From positions 48,473,392-48,537,391 of the forward strand of contig CM033732.1 in NCBI GenBank assembly GCA_019671005.1: a stretch of 64,000 nt of DNA, in the 5' to 3' direction. The stretch is from Hibiscus mutabilis. Lineage: Eukaryota; Streptophyta; Magnoliopsida; Malvales; Malvaceae. The notes under the pieces are model-generated. The model searched no databases. It was not told the origin of the DNA and saw nothing but the letters and a program-made list of their open reading frames with translations. Position 1 is the first letter of the stretch; every line of letters starts with the position of its first letter. The position numbers and the translations under genes are program-made. Positions 35,301-47,398 of the stretch are shown one piece after another.

Positions 35301-36368
35301 GTCTTCTGCCGATGAAAACAGTTCAAAACACAGAAGGCGGTCCAGATCAGTTTCTGTAGAAGGCAAGGTTCGCTCTAACAGTAAAATTGATGAAGTGAAA
35401 AAAGATGAATTGAGACATAGTGAAAGAAGGCAGTCCCGATCAGGATCTGCTCAAGGTAGGCATTACGCCAAAGAGAGGAGTGAGAGAAGTAGAGATAAGA
35501 AATCTAAGCATCGGGACAGAAGGCGGTCGAGGTCTAGATCTGCTGACGGCAAGCTTCGTGATAGAAAGCGATCAAGGTCAAGATCTGCTGATGGCAAGCA
35601 TCGTGATAGAAAGCGGTCAAGATCAAGATCTAATGATGGCAAGTACCGTGATAGAAAGCGGTCAAGGTCAAGGTCTGCTGATGGCACGCATTACCGAGGA
35701 AGCAGGCGGTCCCCTCGAAACTCTGATGAAAATAGGTCAAAACACCGAAGGCGTTCCAGGTCAAAGTCTACCGAGGGCAAACATCGCTCTATTGATAAAT
35801 TAGATGAAAGATCAGAACGTCGTGACAAAAAGCATTTATTATCTGTTGAAGCTAGGCCTGCTAGAGGAAGGAGATCTTCTCCAAGTTCTGAAGACAATGA
35901 TTCAAGGACCAGAAGGCGTTCGAGGTCAATGTCAGCTGAAGGTAAGTAGTATTTGGATGGTAACAATAAAAGTTCACATTTTGGCATAATATTAAGAAAG
36001 ATTGGACATGGTAATGAGCTGCTTACTTCCATTGTGGGTGATTTATAAAATACAGGGGATGATGGAATTTTGTTTCCAAAAGAGGAGACTTATGACTTGA
36101 AAGTTTCAGTAAATGATGATCAGGAACCAAAAAGAAAATATTTACCAAAGTTTGGAAGTGATAAAGAATTCTCTCCAAATAGCAGATTGGATGCAGATGA
36201 GCAAAACGAACTTGAAAGATCAAGTAGTAAGCAGTGGATTGATAGTAACGGTAATGTAATAAATCACCAAAATGAAATAACACTAATAAAGATTTACAGT
36301 TGGTGACTAATAGCAACACTTATATGTTATTTGCAGGATCAGAAGACCATTCCATTTCACCTCAGTAG
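32310..36368 (+). CDS. IRR: Filamin-CCCH-RRM-RS splicing regulator (IRR-type)
   Basis: Six exons (32,310-32,844, 33,246-33,683, 33,800-34,313, 34,644-35,941, 36,056-36,250, 36,337-36,368) join in phase to 1003 residues plus stop. The start is MADRSSAAAKPIWMKQ. Residues 70-178 form a filamin-type repeat (YTVTYVVPKRGNYMVNIE, then GSPFPVFFSAG). Residues 247-264 form a CCCH zinc finger (CREYLNGCCAKTDCKLNH). Then come an Ala/Gln-rich stretch, an RRM at about 339-412 (LQVSNL; KHFAYIEY) and a long Arg/Ser domain from about 496 with RSRSRSADGK repeats. This domain order and length match Arabidopsis IRR (I recall At3g23900), a nuclear regulator of defence-transcript splicing. The symbol is given by resemblance. 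Introns run open for a while after exons 1, 2 and 3, so retention would make truncated forms. Confidence 0.9.
35524..35703 (+). repeat. 45-base in-frame tandem repeat in the RS domain
   Basis: Four units begin at 35,524, 35,569, 35,614 and 35,659. Each encodes RSRSRSADGKxRDRK or a near variant. The last unit is diverged (GTHYRGS). Because the unit is a multiple of three, copy-number change would alter RS-domain length without a frameshift. Confidence 0.85.
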
Positions 36369-38215
36369 AAATGAGCTGTGGGATTTGCATGCTACTGAAC
36401 CTTTTGGGATTTTTGAGCTAAAGCAGTTCCAAGTCGTCTGAGTGCTCAGTCCCCACTTTAGCCTCGGTTCAATCCAAGCTTGTTCAGATCTGAACAAGTT
36501 ATCTAAGTTTAATGAGAGCTTCTGGCTCCCATATGAACAGCAGTTCGCTTAAGACATTGCTTAGTGTTTCTTTGGTGCTTGAATTTTTCAGACATTTGTT
36601 GTTTCTTCATAAATGTACGCCATTGTGCTCTTTTATCCTTTGCAGGCATGTGGAACAGATTGACATTGAAGTCTTTGAGCTCACATTTACAATGGATAAA
36701 GTATTTCAAGCAGTGTTCTGCTTTCTTCTGCAATCAACCATGCAATGTTTGTAGCAAGCTTCTTTTACTACTAGATGTATGTTGGACCATTACCTCTACT
36801 GCTGAACTGTAATTTACGAAGTGTTTATTTGAAAGTTTGCTGCCTGGTTTAGATTTATCCTCTTTACCTCTATTCATGTTTGTGTATGTGTTAGCAAGCG
36901 TGCAACATTGTTTAGATTCCAACACATGCTGGTCTTTATTCTCTTCCAGTCATCTGTTTTCTAGCAGTCTGGAATGTACAACTCTTGGCCTTTGATTGAT
37001 GTGCATGATCATGGGTCCACCTTTATATGTCTTTGATGGTCTAGATGGCCTGTTATGTCCAACTCATGCAGGTTTATACATGGTGTTCCTGTTGGACCTA
37101 TCTGTGATCGGTTTGGAGGGTTGATTTTTACTTGATCTATGTGAAGGTATGCAGTTGCATTGTGGCAGAGAGTTAGTGCTATGAAATTTTTATTTTTCTT
37201 AAATTCCTTTAGTATTGATTTGTCATATCAGGTGATTGCTGAGTTTAGGCTTGGTTCTATTTTTCACTTTGCTTTTATTTTTTTCCTTTTTTCTTTCTCT
37301 TTTTCCCTCATTTCCAAGGAAAGTTATTTTCCAAAGCTACTTTACAGTACTGTGTAACAAGACTCGGCGAGGATCAATAGCGTCTATTTTTGAGCCCCAT
37401 AGCTGATTGGTTGATCACTTTAAAAATATTTCATGGTTTTTTCACAGGTAATCTTTCATGACACTGCTTGGCTGAGTTCTTTGTATGGTAGTAATTGTTT
37501 AAGTTAGATTTGCTTCCATTTGTGTACCCTAGATATTAATATCCTGGCTGCGGATATTTGATGCCAGTTGATCACCAGAATTCTGTTGGTTGAAAGAAGA
37601 AATCTGAAATCTAACCATTTCTGAGTTTCCTACTTTTGAGTTGAAACATTATATGGTTCTTCCCTTTGGGGTTTAGCTTGTAGTTCTCCAATGAACCTTT
37701 GTAGGCTGAAGTACTGAAAAACACCCTGAACTATTTCACTTTTCTCAAAATAAGTGGTAAAATTCAGGGGATTTTTTTTACTGCTTTAGCCATTCTTGTT
37801 TTAATCATTTTGGAATTGTAGACAGTTTAATGATCTGATCTGGTTGTTGATTTCCTGTTGGACTGTTATCGCATCGCCTGAAACTCACCCCTCTTTTCGT
37901 CCTCGGTTTTCCTTTTTTTCCCATTTTTTCCAAGTCTTTTTTTCTGCCCCACCCCCATTTTTGCCTTGTTTCTTTTCTAGGAGGCATGGATTTAGTGGTC
38001 AGCTTTGGTATCAAACTCTGGAAAAGGTTGAGTTAGCATGCTGCACTATATTACTTGGATTCATGTGTAGGATACCGACATGTATCCGACACGAGTGTTC
38101 AATTTTTTAAAAGTTTTCTCACGATTTGTAGATTCGAGAGGGGTCCATTTCCTATATCCATACAGGTTCAGGTGTGTGTTCAAAATATTTTTTATTGTTT
38201 TTTTTAACATTCATG
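36369..38215. other. 3' UTR and downstream DNA of the IRR-type gene
   Basis: The first several hundred bases after the stop are mixed-composition and likely transcribed as 3' UTR. No second gene is supported; short open frames on both strands lack motifs. The stretch at about 38,060-38,170 (accgacatgtatccgacacg) is like sequence near 27,250-27,370 and 27,900-27,950 and is probably a dispersed repeat. Confidence 0.5.
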
Positions 38216-39219
38216 TACAATGTCTATATTATCTGAACTCTTCCCCACTCGTAAATTAGAGAATATTAAACGTTTAAGTAGGTTGATCTTATGTCATATT
38301 TTTTTATGTTTTTAGAGGGTCCATCTTTAGAAGACATATGTCCATATTTAGATACGTTGATATATTTAAACGAGACAAAGACTTTCAATTGAATTAAAAA
38401 AATTAATAAATATAAATTTTTAGTTAAAAAGATTAATAAAATCAGAACTTAATATAATATTAACATAAGGGTAGACGTGAAGATTATACGAAGAGGCAAA
38501 ATATAGTAAAGAGAGAATAAGAATGGTATTTGACTGAAGATTTAAGTTTTGTTTAATATAGAAATGAATTGAAAAATGTAATCATCATGCATGAATGTAC
38601 TAAAAATTTATGATACTTTGAAGAAGACCCCTCTACCACCATAAGCCGCCCACGATCATGCAGCTTACGTGGCATGTTTTGTGGATTTGGACGTGCAAAA
38701 AGAAGACGTGGCAAAAGGATAAGATCCAAGTGAATTAAAATTAAAATTAAAATTAAAATTAAAATTAAAATTATGAATATAATTATTATATTCAATAACT
38801 ACAATCAAATTTAATTACTACCAAATTTTATGATATGGGTTGTATACTTGTATATGACATATTTATAAAAATTTATTTTACAAAGGATCAATAATAAAAT
38901 TGTATAAAATTTATATCTAAATATTTAGAAAATACGTATATTTTTAATCTAATTATACGTTACTTATGATATATTTCAACCCAATTATGTAGGAGTCTAA
39001 CAAGCTAATGATATTAATTCAACCAAAGACTTAATTTGTGACATAAGTAACGTATAATTAGATTGAAAATCAAAATACGTTTTAATCTGTTTAAATCTAA
39101 ATAAGATTTATATATCAACAATTCAAATTTTAACCTTTCCATTAAACTAAAACAGATGGTTATCAAAATAAATTATACTATAAGGTTAATGATTGAACGA
39201 TCTTCACTTATATATTTAA
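38216..39219. other. AT-rich intergenic DNA
   Basis: No gene. It contains an AAAATT hexanucleotide run (38,735-38,773). The phrase taacgtataattagattg near 39,047 is the complement of a phrase near 38,945-38,965, hinting at a short inverted repeat. Confidence 0.5.
38735..38773. repeat. AAAATT hexanucleotide microsatellite
   Basis: About six to seven perfect units of six bases. Confidence 0.9.
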
Positions 39220-40080
39220 GGGTAAAATATTTAAATCATCACTCAATTTTGCTCTCTAGCCTATTTTGGTCACTAAACTTTAAAAACGATAAATTTACTC
39301 ACTAAACTTTATACATTGACCTATTTTGATCAATCTAAAGTTAATATTACTGCCGTTATCAAGTGTTATAAATAAATAATAAAATATTATTATTTTTCTC
39401 TTTTTCTTTTTTTTCCTATTTTCGTTGTTCGGAAGTTCTTTCAACCAAACATAATTGCTAAAAAAATTTCATTTATGTTATCTCAATGACCCAAAATAAA
39501 GTTTGTTGAACTGACCTACCTATCTCTAGGTGGAAGACTGTGAAAGACTCTTAAATATTTTACCATTGAATATGGTGGAAACACTTGAAAAACTAGAAAC
39601 TATGGGGGATAGTAAGATGTTAAAACACAAAGTCGCAAAAATCAACACATCCAAACATATTAATTCCCTTCTTGTACCTACACATACAAATTTTCAACAT
39701 TCCTAAATAAAACAATAAAAATAAAGGATTAAAAGGGTAAAGACAATTACACTTTAAATTGGTCAATGACACAATCATCTTTAAGCACCTCGAGGAATAA
39801 ATGGTGATAAGGATCACTCCATTGAGCGTTTGTGTAAAACACATATGATTGTTTTGACTTTAATGACCTTTCAATTGAATTTTGTTTCGTATTTAAGTTT
39901 GGTTGTTTTTTTTCTTAGAAATTTTTTAAGTTAAGGTTTATTGGAGAGGTAGTGATGGAGGAAGACCTATCGATGTTTTGACTGTATTAGTTTTGGATAT
40001 GACTTGGGCTATCGATTTGAGTTTAGTCGAGGGATTAGAGTTCTAGAGAAGCGGTGAATTCATCATGACATCGTAATTAT

Positions 40081-40119
<39 letters not shown>

Positions 40120-40620
40120 GAGTTACAAAAATTTGAGTATAAAGCAACATAACGAGCTATGTTAGGACGGATTTAAAAATGAGTTCGAGAAATTTTTACA
40201 GCCTTCAACCTAGAAGTAGGTTAGTTCAACAAACCTTGTTTTGGGTCATTGATGTAATAATAGAAATGGAAAGTTTTTAACAATGATGTTTGATTGAAAG
40301 AAGCTCCAAACGGTGGTGGTTTGAGAGTTCAGAGGCGGTTGCTGCCGTTAAGCTTTTAGGGGATGTTTTTATTTATTTTTTACAAATAAGATGAAATATA
40401 AAAATAAAAAAAAGGTTTAAAAGAGTTTTAGGGAAATGGGAGAAATATTAATATTTTATTATTTATTTATGACACGTTATAACAGTTTTAATAGATTAAT
40501 GGTGGAGTGACCAAAATATGTTAATGTATAAAGTTTAGTGAGTAAATTGGTCATTTTTAAAGTTCAATGACCAAAATAGGTCAGAGAGCAAAGTTCAGTG
40601 ATGGTTTGTGTAATTTACCC
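39220..40620. mobile_element. Long-terminal-inverted-repeat element
   Basis: The left end (gggtaaaatatttaaatcat, continuing to the actcactaaactttatac region) and the complement of the right end (gggtaaattacacaaaccat, and on) match for about 130 bases. A second block (39,360-39,560 against the complement of 40,200-40,470) extends the pairing with interruptions. The inside has no transposase; it includes a GA microsatellite at 40,083-40,112. It is a Mutator-like or foldback non-autonomous element. A target duplication was not clear. Another copy of one end, in the orientation of the right end, lies at about 40,705-40,815. Confidence 0.7.
40083..40112. repeat. GA dinucleotide microsatellite
   Basis: About fifteen perfect GA units within the long-inverted-repeat element. 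Confidence 0.9.
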
Positions 40621-41140
40621 AATAATTTGTTTTTATTTTAAACTATTTTTATATTTAATAATAATAAAATATGTCATGTAATACCAAAATATTAATAAAA
40701 TAATTTAAAATGATCAAAATAGGTCAGAAAGTAAAGTTTAATAAATAAATTGAGCGTTTTAAAAGTTTATTGACCAAAATAAATCATAGAACAAAATTTA
40801 GTGATGATTTAAGGATTTTATCTTATATTTAATTATTTTTAAATTCATTTTTTTAAAAATTAGTAAATTCAGAATCACAAATAGTAAAATAATAAATTAT
40901 TCAATAATAAAATCACAGTAAATCGTAAATAATAATAATAATAATTTCAATCAAAACTGGAATGGACACGTGTCCCAGATCCCTCCAAACCATCTCTCAA
41001 CAAATATCAGTTTCCTTCCTATTCTCTGTTTCTTAGAGCCTATCCTCCCTCTCCACACAATCAATTTTCCCTTTTTTTCTTACTATTTTTGCCTCTAAAT
41101 TTTCTCTCAATTGTTTTGCAGAACTTCACCAAAAAAACAA

Positions 41141-41161
41141 ATGAACAGAATTCACTTATAA
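41141..41161 (+). promoter_or_regulatory. Six-codon upstream ORF in the J-protein leader
   Basis: ATG AAC AGA ATT CAC TTA TAA lies 33 bases before the main ATG at 41,194, in a different frame. If it is in the mRNA, it could lower translation of the main frame. Confidence 0.55.
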
Positions 41162-41193
41162 TTAGCAAAGAAATTGTTTCCAATTTTCCTAAG

Positions 41194-43032
41194 ATGCGTT
41201 GCGGTTATGGATTGGCGGCGTTACCTGGTACCGACGCCCGTTTCTTTTCGACGGAAACTTCCTTCCTCCGATTGCCCAGAACCGTCCACCCGACCCGGAT
41301 AAAATTTGGGTCGTTCGAAATCAGGGCGAAGATCGATGAAGCGAGGAAGGAGGTGAGTTTTTATGAGTTGTTAGGGATATCGGAGACGGGTACTCTGCTT
41401 GAGATAAAGCAGGCGTATAAGCAACGGGCTAGGAAGTACCACCCGGACGTGTCGCCGCCGGATCGGGTCGAGGAGAATACGGAGCGGTTTATTCGGGTCC
41501 AGGAAGCTTACGAGACTTTGTCGGATCCGAGGAGGAGAGCTTTGTATGATAAGGATTTGGCTTTGGGGATTCACCTTGCTTTCTCTGCTAGACGGCGTTA
41601 TCATTCCGATGAGGTATTTGATCTTTTCTCTTCCTATTTCTGTATTAATTTTAGCTTTGGGTTTGCTTATTTAGAAAATTTTTTATTTGTGTTTTACCTT
41701 TTCTATGGGAATTTCCAACTCTTTTCTTAATTCAATCCCATAAACCTAATTTCTTTCTTCAAGACTTGAACTTTCTTAACTTTCAAGTTGGAATTTCCAA
41801 ATTTCAATCATTTGGATGTCTATTTGTGGGACTGGATTGATGCTTTGACGAAGTTCTCAAGTTATATTGTATAGTTGAAATTTTAAGTTGAAATCTAGCT
41901 TTATTTTGACTGTTACTGGTGCAAAAGTAAAGCTTGGCTGTTATAGTTTTATGGTTAATGTGAAACAGAAACTATCTTCTCTACTTCTTCCATCTTCCTC
42001 AACCTTTCTTCCCTTCTTCTCCCTTCTTTATTCATAATTCTTTAGCACTATTATTTTGGCACATGGAGGTTGAAGAAAGCTAAGGTCAAAAACTGATGGT
42101 CAAGTATTGAAGTTGACATGAATTTCTTTTCTCTTATTCTGCTTCATTGTGTTGACTAAAAACCAGAGGAGTAGATTGAATCATCATTTCCATTCCTAGC
42201 AGTTTGTTTCTACCTATATGATTAGAACATAGAAAAACATATTGTATCTGCTAAGCTTAAAGGATATGGAAGTGTAGACTGAGTACTTCATCGTTTGACT
42301 TACTGGGAAAATAAAATGGAGCACCTAACAACATATCTTCGCAGATCAAGATTGAATTACGAGATCGCCTCTTTCATTATGGGGTGAGGGAGGGATCGTG
42401 CCATTCGAGCTTTTTTTCATGCTTTTCTTGGGATTTTCCTAATCCACCCTCCTGAAAGGAAGAATGGGAAATTCACACTAGCTTTTGCTGGTTTTCTTTG
42501 CAAATCATTTAGATGGTTAATTAGTCATCCTTCTTCGCCTTGGTACTTTGTATGATTGAAATCTTGGATTCAAACTTGGACACCTCTCATATGCCCCCTC
42601 ATTTTGACATTGTTATCCCAAAAAAATCATGAGGTTGTTCCATCTGGTCTCTTAATTCAGCTAATCTTTAGCTTTTATTATGATCTTACGAACCTTTTAC
42701 TTTTGGATTGCTTTTTTTTTCCGATGAAAGTTGCTTTTCCTTTATGTTTTGAGCCTGTAATAGTTTGTGTTGAGAAATATGTTTAATCTGTTACGAGTCT
42801 TTAGAATATGTTCCCCGCTTTCCGGTCTTTTGAGAGAATCAGTTATGTTTGCTCTAAATTCTTACATTCTCTTCAAAACCAGGATCTAGAAGATCGGGGC
42901 GAGTGGAGAAATCAATGGCAATCTCAGCTGTCGGAGCTGAAGAGAAGAAGCATGAACAGGGATGCCGGAGGAAACATGTCATGGGGAGCTCGAATGCGGA
43001 AGCAAAGGGAAGAATCGTCGAAAGGACTATAA
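41194..43032 (+). CDS. Chloroplast-type J-domain co-chaperone (DnaJ C / J20-like)
   Basis: Exon 1 is 41,194-41,613 and exon 2 is 42,883-43,032. The intron is 1269 bases with GT-AG borders in phase 0. The product is 189 residues. The first 50 residues are rich in Ser, Thr, Arg and Phe with few acidic residues, as in a plastid transit peptide. The J domain spans about 54-125: VSFYELLGIS, then AYKQRARKYHPDV with the catalytic HPD at 83-85, then QEAYETLSDPRRRALYD. The tail is basic and ends QREESSKGL. It would stimulate an Hsp70 ATPase. Size and layout match J20-type plastid proteins (Arabidopsis J20 is about 197 residues), which deliver clients such as DXS to Hsp70. Clients of this copy are unknown. 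A short upstream ORF precedes the start. Confidence 0.9.
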
Positions 43033-43659
43033 ACAAAACTCCCCTTTTATCCTCAAATGTATACAAAAATCTGCTAGCTTTTTTGGCTTTCTTGTGTTCG
43101 ACCCTCTTAATATAAGGTGATTTGATCGCCCTCATTGCTCAAAGATAGGACTTCCAATGCTAATCTGAGAACCAAATGCCACTACTTGGCTTTCAATATT
43201 GTACATAAATCTATTCCAGTTTCACTTGTTTATGCTAAATGCTTCTTGTGTATTTTCAATGTTTAATGCATAATTTGGCCTTTGAAGTTGGTAACTTTTG
43301 TCTTTTTGTCAAATTGACCCTTGAAATTGGTAACTTTTGTTAATTTGGCTCCTGAACATATTTTGGGTTCACATTGACCCGTAAATTGACAGCTTTTGTC
43401 AAAGTAGCTCTTGAGCATTTGATTAATTAGTTAAATTATTTATTGTGAAGAAAACAACTAACATGATTAATGTAATCGTTGACTCCCTAAATAATATTAG
43501 ATGACTTTAAATTAATTATTGATCCATGTTGACAACAATTCAAAGTTTATCATAATTTGTAGGGACTACTCTGTGGACTACTAAAGTACTGACACGTGCT
43601 ACACTAATTAATTTAAAATATATATTTTAAATCATTTAATATTTCATTTTTTAATTAAA

Positions 43660-44060
43660 ATTAAGGAAAAATATCTCATGTACTGACGGTGAAATAAAAT
43701 TTTTATAAGTACCTTTAATTTTAGGGTTTAGGGATCTAATTTAGGGTATAGTGTTTAGGGGTTCAAAATGTAAGGGTTTATAATTTAGGATTTATAGTTA
43801 GAATTTAGAGTTTAGGGTTAGTATTTAAGGTTTAGAGGCTAGAGGTTAGGTTTTAGGGTAATATGGTTAGGGATTTAAGTTTTAATCTATAAACCTTAAA
43901 TTTTAACCTCAAATCCTAAATTCTAATCACACCCCCTAAATTCAAAAATCTTACACTTAAACCCCTAAACATTAAACCCTAAACAAAATCTCTAAACCAT
44001 AAAATTAAGGCACTTGTGGAAATTTTTTTATTTTTGTCGCTTTTGCATGAAATAATTACC
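43660..44060. repeat. Telomere-like hairpin element 1
   Basis: The left half is a degenerate array of tttagggttta-type units. The right half is its complement-like array of cctaaac-type units. Outer flanks (atctcatgtac and the complement of catgaaataatt) also pair. The whole could fold as one long hairpin, like a MITE built on telomere-like sequence. Confidence 0.7.
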
Positions 44061-44089
44061 CTAAAATTAAATGAAAATGTAGAATTTTC

Positions 44090-44480
44090 TTTAAGGATTA
44101 TTATCTCATACACAAGCGGTGGAAACTTTTTGTTTCCAGAAGCGCCTCAATTTTAGGGTTTAGGGTTTTAGTTTAGAGTTTAGGGGTTTTAGTGTAGGGG
44201 TTTAGAATTTAGGATTCATGGTTAGAATTTAAAGATTAGAGTTAGAATTTAAGGTTTAAGGTGAGGGTTTAGATTTTATGGTAATATGGTTCGAGATTTA
44301 GGTTTTAACCTATAAACCCTAAATTTTAACCCTAAACTCAAAATTCTATCAACAACCCCTAAATTCAAAACTACTACACTTAAACCCCTAAACCTTAAAT
44401 GCTAAATAGAATTCCTAAACCCTAAAACTAATACATTTGTATAAACAAAATTTTTATGAGCACTTGTACATGGAATAATT
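44090..44480. repeat. Telomere-like hairpin element 2
   Basis: Same architecture as 43,660-44,060 and in the same orientation: attatctcatacacaagcgg at the left, tttagggttta-type units, then cctaaac-type units, then tacatggaataattaccct at the right. The two elements are about 30 bases apart. Confidence 0.7.
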
Positions 44481-44699
44481 ACCCTTTCTTTAAATAAAAT
44501 ATCTTAAACTAATCATACTAATTGGCTTTTATTAAATACTAATTAATTAAAAATAAATGAAAAACTAAAAGATTAATTTGATAAGATTTGTCAAGTTTAA
44601 AGTCGAATTCGACTAAAAACAGTTTTAAGAGCCAATTTAACAGAAATAGTCAAATTCATGAGTTAATTTGTATATTAAACCTTTTTTAACTAATTATCA

Positions 44700-45286
44700 C
44701 TGGATAGAGATTCTTTCAATCTGATGACTGTTGAGGGGAAAATATTCAAAGATGATCGATGCCCTAAATGATAAAAATCGATTCTCTTTTCCTTTAAATT
44801 TGAGCTTATAATGAAATGGGTCTTTTTTCCTCAAAAAAAAAACGTTGTTTCTTTTTGTTGTTTAATCAGCGGTATCCAGTTTACCGATCGAATAGTCCAG
44901 ATCAGATTTTATAGAGGCCTAAGATAGAACGACCCTCTCAACCCAGTTTTCTCCATTTACAACGCCAAGATTTAAACTCCTGACCAGAATTTGAGCTCCT
45001 AACTTTGCTTAAGAAACCTAATATCTTATCCCACTTGACCTTGGTTTTCTTCTTTTAAACAGCCAAGTTGAACCACTTGACTTAGAGAAGCACAAGCAGA
45101 GGATGGCATATAAGACTGTTTAGAGAACCAACAGGATGTTTCAGACACAGGCAGAGGTTGCCATATAAGACAGTTTGGAGAACCAACAACAGGATGTTTC
45201 AGACAGAATAATTTCAAGGACAAAACAAAGCATTAAAATGGAGTAACAAGGAAACAAAGGGCAACGGAACATGCGACTCGAATTGG
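44700..45286. other. Intergenic DNA with a 55-base tandem duplication
   Basis: Units at 45,096-45,150 and 45,151-45,206 both contain ccatataagac-like, agaaccaaca and ggatgtttcagaca phrases. No gene is seen. This flank precedes the solo LTR target site at 45,287. Confidence 0.65.
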
Positions 45287-46255
45287 ATAAATGTAACCCC
45301 TTAAACCCGCCCAAAAAAATAGGTCGAATTTAGGAAGTCACGCTTAAACACTTTTCCCTCAAGAAAATAAATTTTAAAGATTATACTTTAATTTTAAAAA
45401 AAAATACATATAATGAAAATTTAATAAATATCTTATAATAAATAATTTGACAAATGTCATAGTCAATATCCGAATATATAATAAAAATTATCTGAATAAT
45501 AAATAAAAAAACATAGTGTAACAACCCGAGTTTCGAAACTCGAGAGTCGAGTTAACCCGAGGCATGGGCTTCGCATTTGAGCTGAGATAATTGGGCCTTG
45601 AGAGCCTTGTTGGGCTTGAAAGAAAGCTTTTGGGCTTGTGTTGTTGGGTTGTTGATGGGTTAAGGTGAAAATAAGAAGGGCAAATGGGTAAAAGCATAAT
45701 TGAAGGCAAGAGAGCTGATGTTGACTTTATTTTCTGCAGAAAATAGAGGGAGTGAGATCATCTTGGTCCTATTGTTCCCTCTCTCTCTCATTCCTATCTT
45801 CCACCCAAATTTCTTCATGTTAAAGGTCAAATCTTTGAGAGTTTGAGTAAGAATCTCGTTTAGGGCAAGAAGAGAAGCTTGTTCAGCTTTGAGAGATCTA
45901 CCAAGCAAGGTAAGAATGGCTAGTTATGGTGGAGATTGAGGTTTTGGTGGGGTTAGTGTGGATGAACGAGAATGGTCTTTAAAGGCTTCTTCCTCAGCTC
46001 TAATTCGAGGTTAGTACACTACTAACTCATATTGTTTCCTGCAACTCATAAAAATAAGCTTTGTGGATGTTTTGGTGTTTATGGTTTGATAAGCTTTGGT
46101 TGACCCCTTTAATGGTAAAATGGGAATTTGATGTTGCTAAAGTTTAAAATTGGTAGAAAACCCACTTAATACCTTCGTAATAACTTGTAGGATCGATTTG
46201 GGGTTTAACTATGGGGGTTAAATAGGGTTTCTAGGTGAAACTCGCACCTAGAGTT

Positions 46256-46857
46256 CAAAAATCAGTCTCGCGTACCGGTACTGGGCACAGTGTATCGGTA
46301 CGCCTTAGTGTAAATGAGGGAAGAATTGTGAGGGGAGTACCGGTACGCCTCTCCGAGGATCAGTACCCCTTGCAATGTAAGGATTCCAGAGGCGCCTTTG
46401 TGTACCGGTATGCAAGGGTACGTATCGGTACGCACTATTACATTGCCTGGAAAGGCTTTGAGTACCGGTACGCGTATAGAGGAGTACCGGGCACAGGGCG
46501 ATCCAAGTACCGCATAGGTACCGGTACGGCAGAGAGCATATCGATACGGTCTTGGGTTAAATTATTTCAAATCTAATGGGGGTATCAGTACTCATTGGGG
46601 AGTATCGGTACGCGTTGTTGCTTTGCCTGTGAGAGGTTTATCGTAACGGTACGCGTATGTTAGAGTACCGGTACGGGGTGGATCGGTACAGGGTGATCCT
46701 AGTATCGATGATGAGTACCGATATGGTACGTAGCGTATCGGTACTGCTTGGGGTCAATTTCTTTCGAACCAAATTAGAGTATCGGTACTCGCGTGAGAGT
46801 ATCGATACCTAGAGGGGAGTACCGATACTCACCTTGGAGTATCGATACTCGCTGGGC
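46256..46857 (+). repeat. Array of GTACCGGTAC-type palindromic motifs, 5' LTR
   Basis: About twenty copies of rTAyCGrTACkc-like motifs (gtaccggtac, gtatcggtacgc, tatcgatac) occur at irregular spacing, many of them perfect or near-perfect palindromes. The spacer sequences are unrelated, so this is not a simple tandem repeat. The 3' LTR has the same array at about 52,571-53,150. Confidence 0.85.
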
Positions 46858-47398
46858 AATCTGCCTAATAATTTCGAGGTTGTGTTCGGGGGAGTTATAA
46901 TTCGAGGCAAAGGGCCTTAGGGGTCCATTAAGGTGTAAAATGAATATTAAAACTGAGAAATGAAGATTTTAACCCCGTATGAAAATAATGGGCTAATAAC
47001 TTGGTAAATATTGGGTAAACTGTGTGAGGTGGTAACCCATAGGGATCCTAGGTGGATCGTGTATGTTGTGTGGGTTGTGTGCGAAAGGGGCGCCTATAAG
47101 GTTGAGTTTTACCGGATAATAAAATAAATTAATGAAAACGGCTAATGTGTACCTTCCATAACATGCTAATAAATAGATAAGTTCAATAGGGTGGCATAAA
47201 TACATGATAGAAACCAAAAGGGTGTGGTAAGGGTGTTAGAGCTGTGTGCGGTAAGGCCCTTGTGTCGAGTTTGAGTGCTGTGTGGTGATTAGGGTCCTTG
47301 TTGTGTGCTGAGAGACGCCTAGGTAATCGAGTCATCCCTTGTTGTTGGGATTGGATACCCTAAGTGTGTTGCAACACCTTGAAGACTTTTTGAATGTT

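Larger units (their letters stand above)
43258..44690. mobile_element. Possible inverted-repeat element carrying two hairpin elements
   Basis: The left end (gtttaatgcataatttggcc, and on to gtcaaattgaccc) and the complement of the right end (ggtttaatatacaaattaac, then tgttaaattggctc) are loosely similar. The two telomere-like elements lie inside. The pairing is weak and no target duplication was found, so the limits are tentative. Confidence 0.35.

Noticed and set aside
41089..41193. 35 extra N-terminal codons on the J-domain protein
   Set aside because: The open frame lacks an ATG upstream of 41,194; the only ATG there (41,141) is in another frame and stops after six codons.
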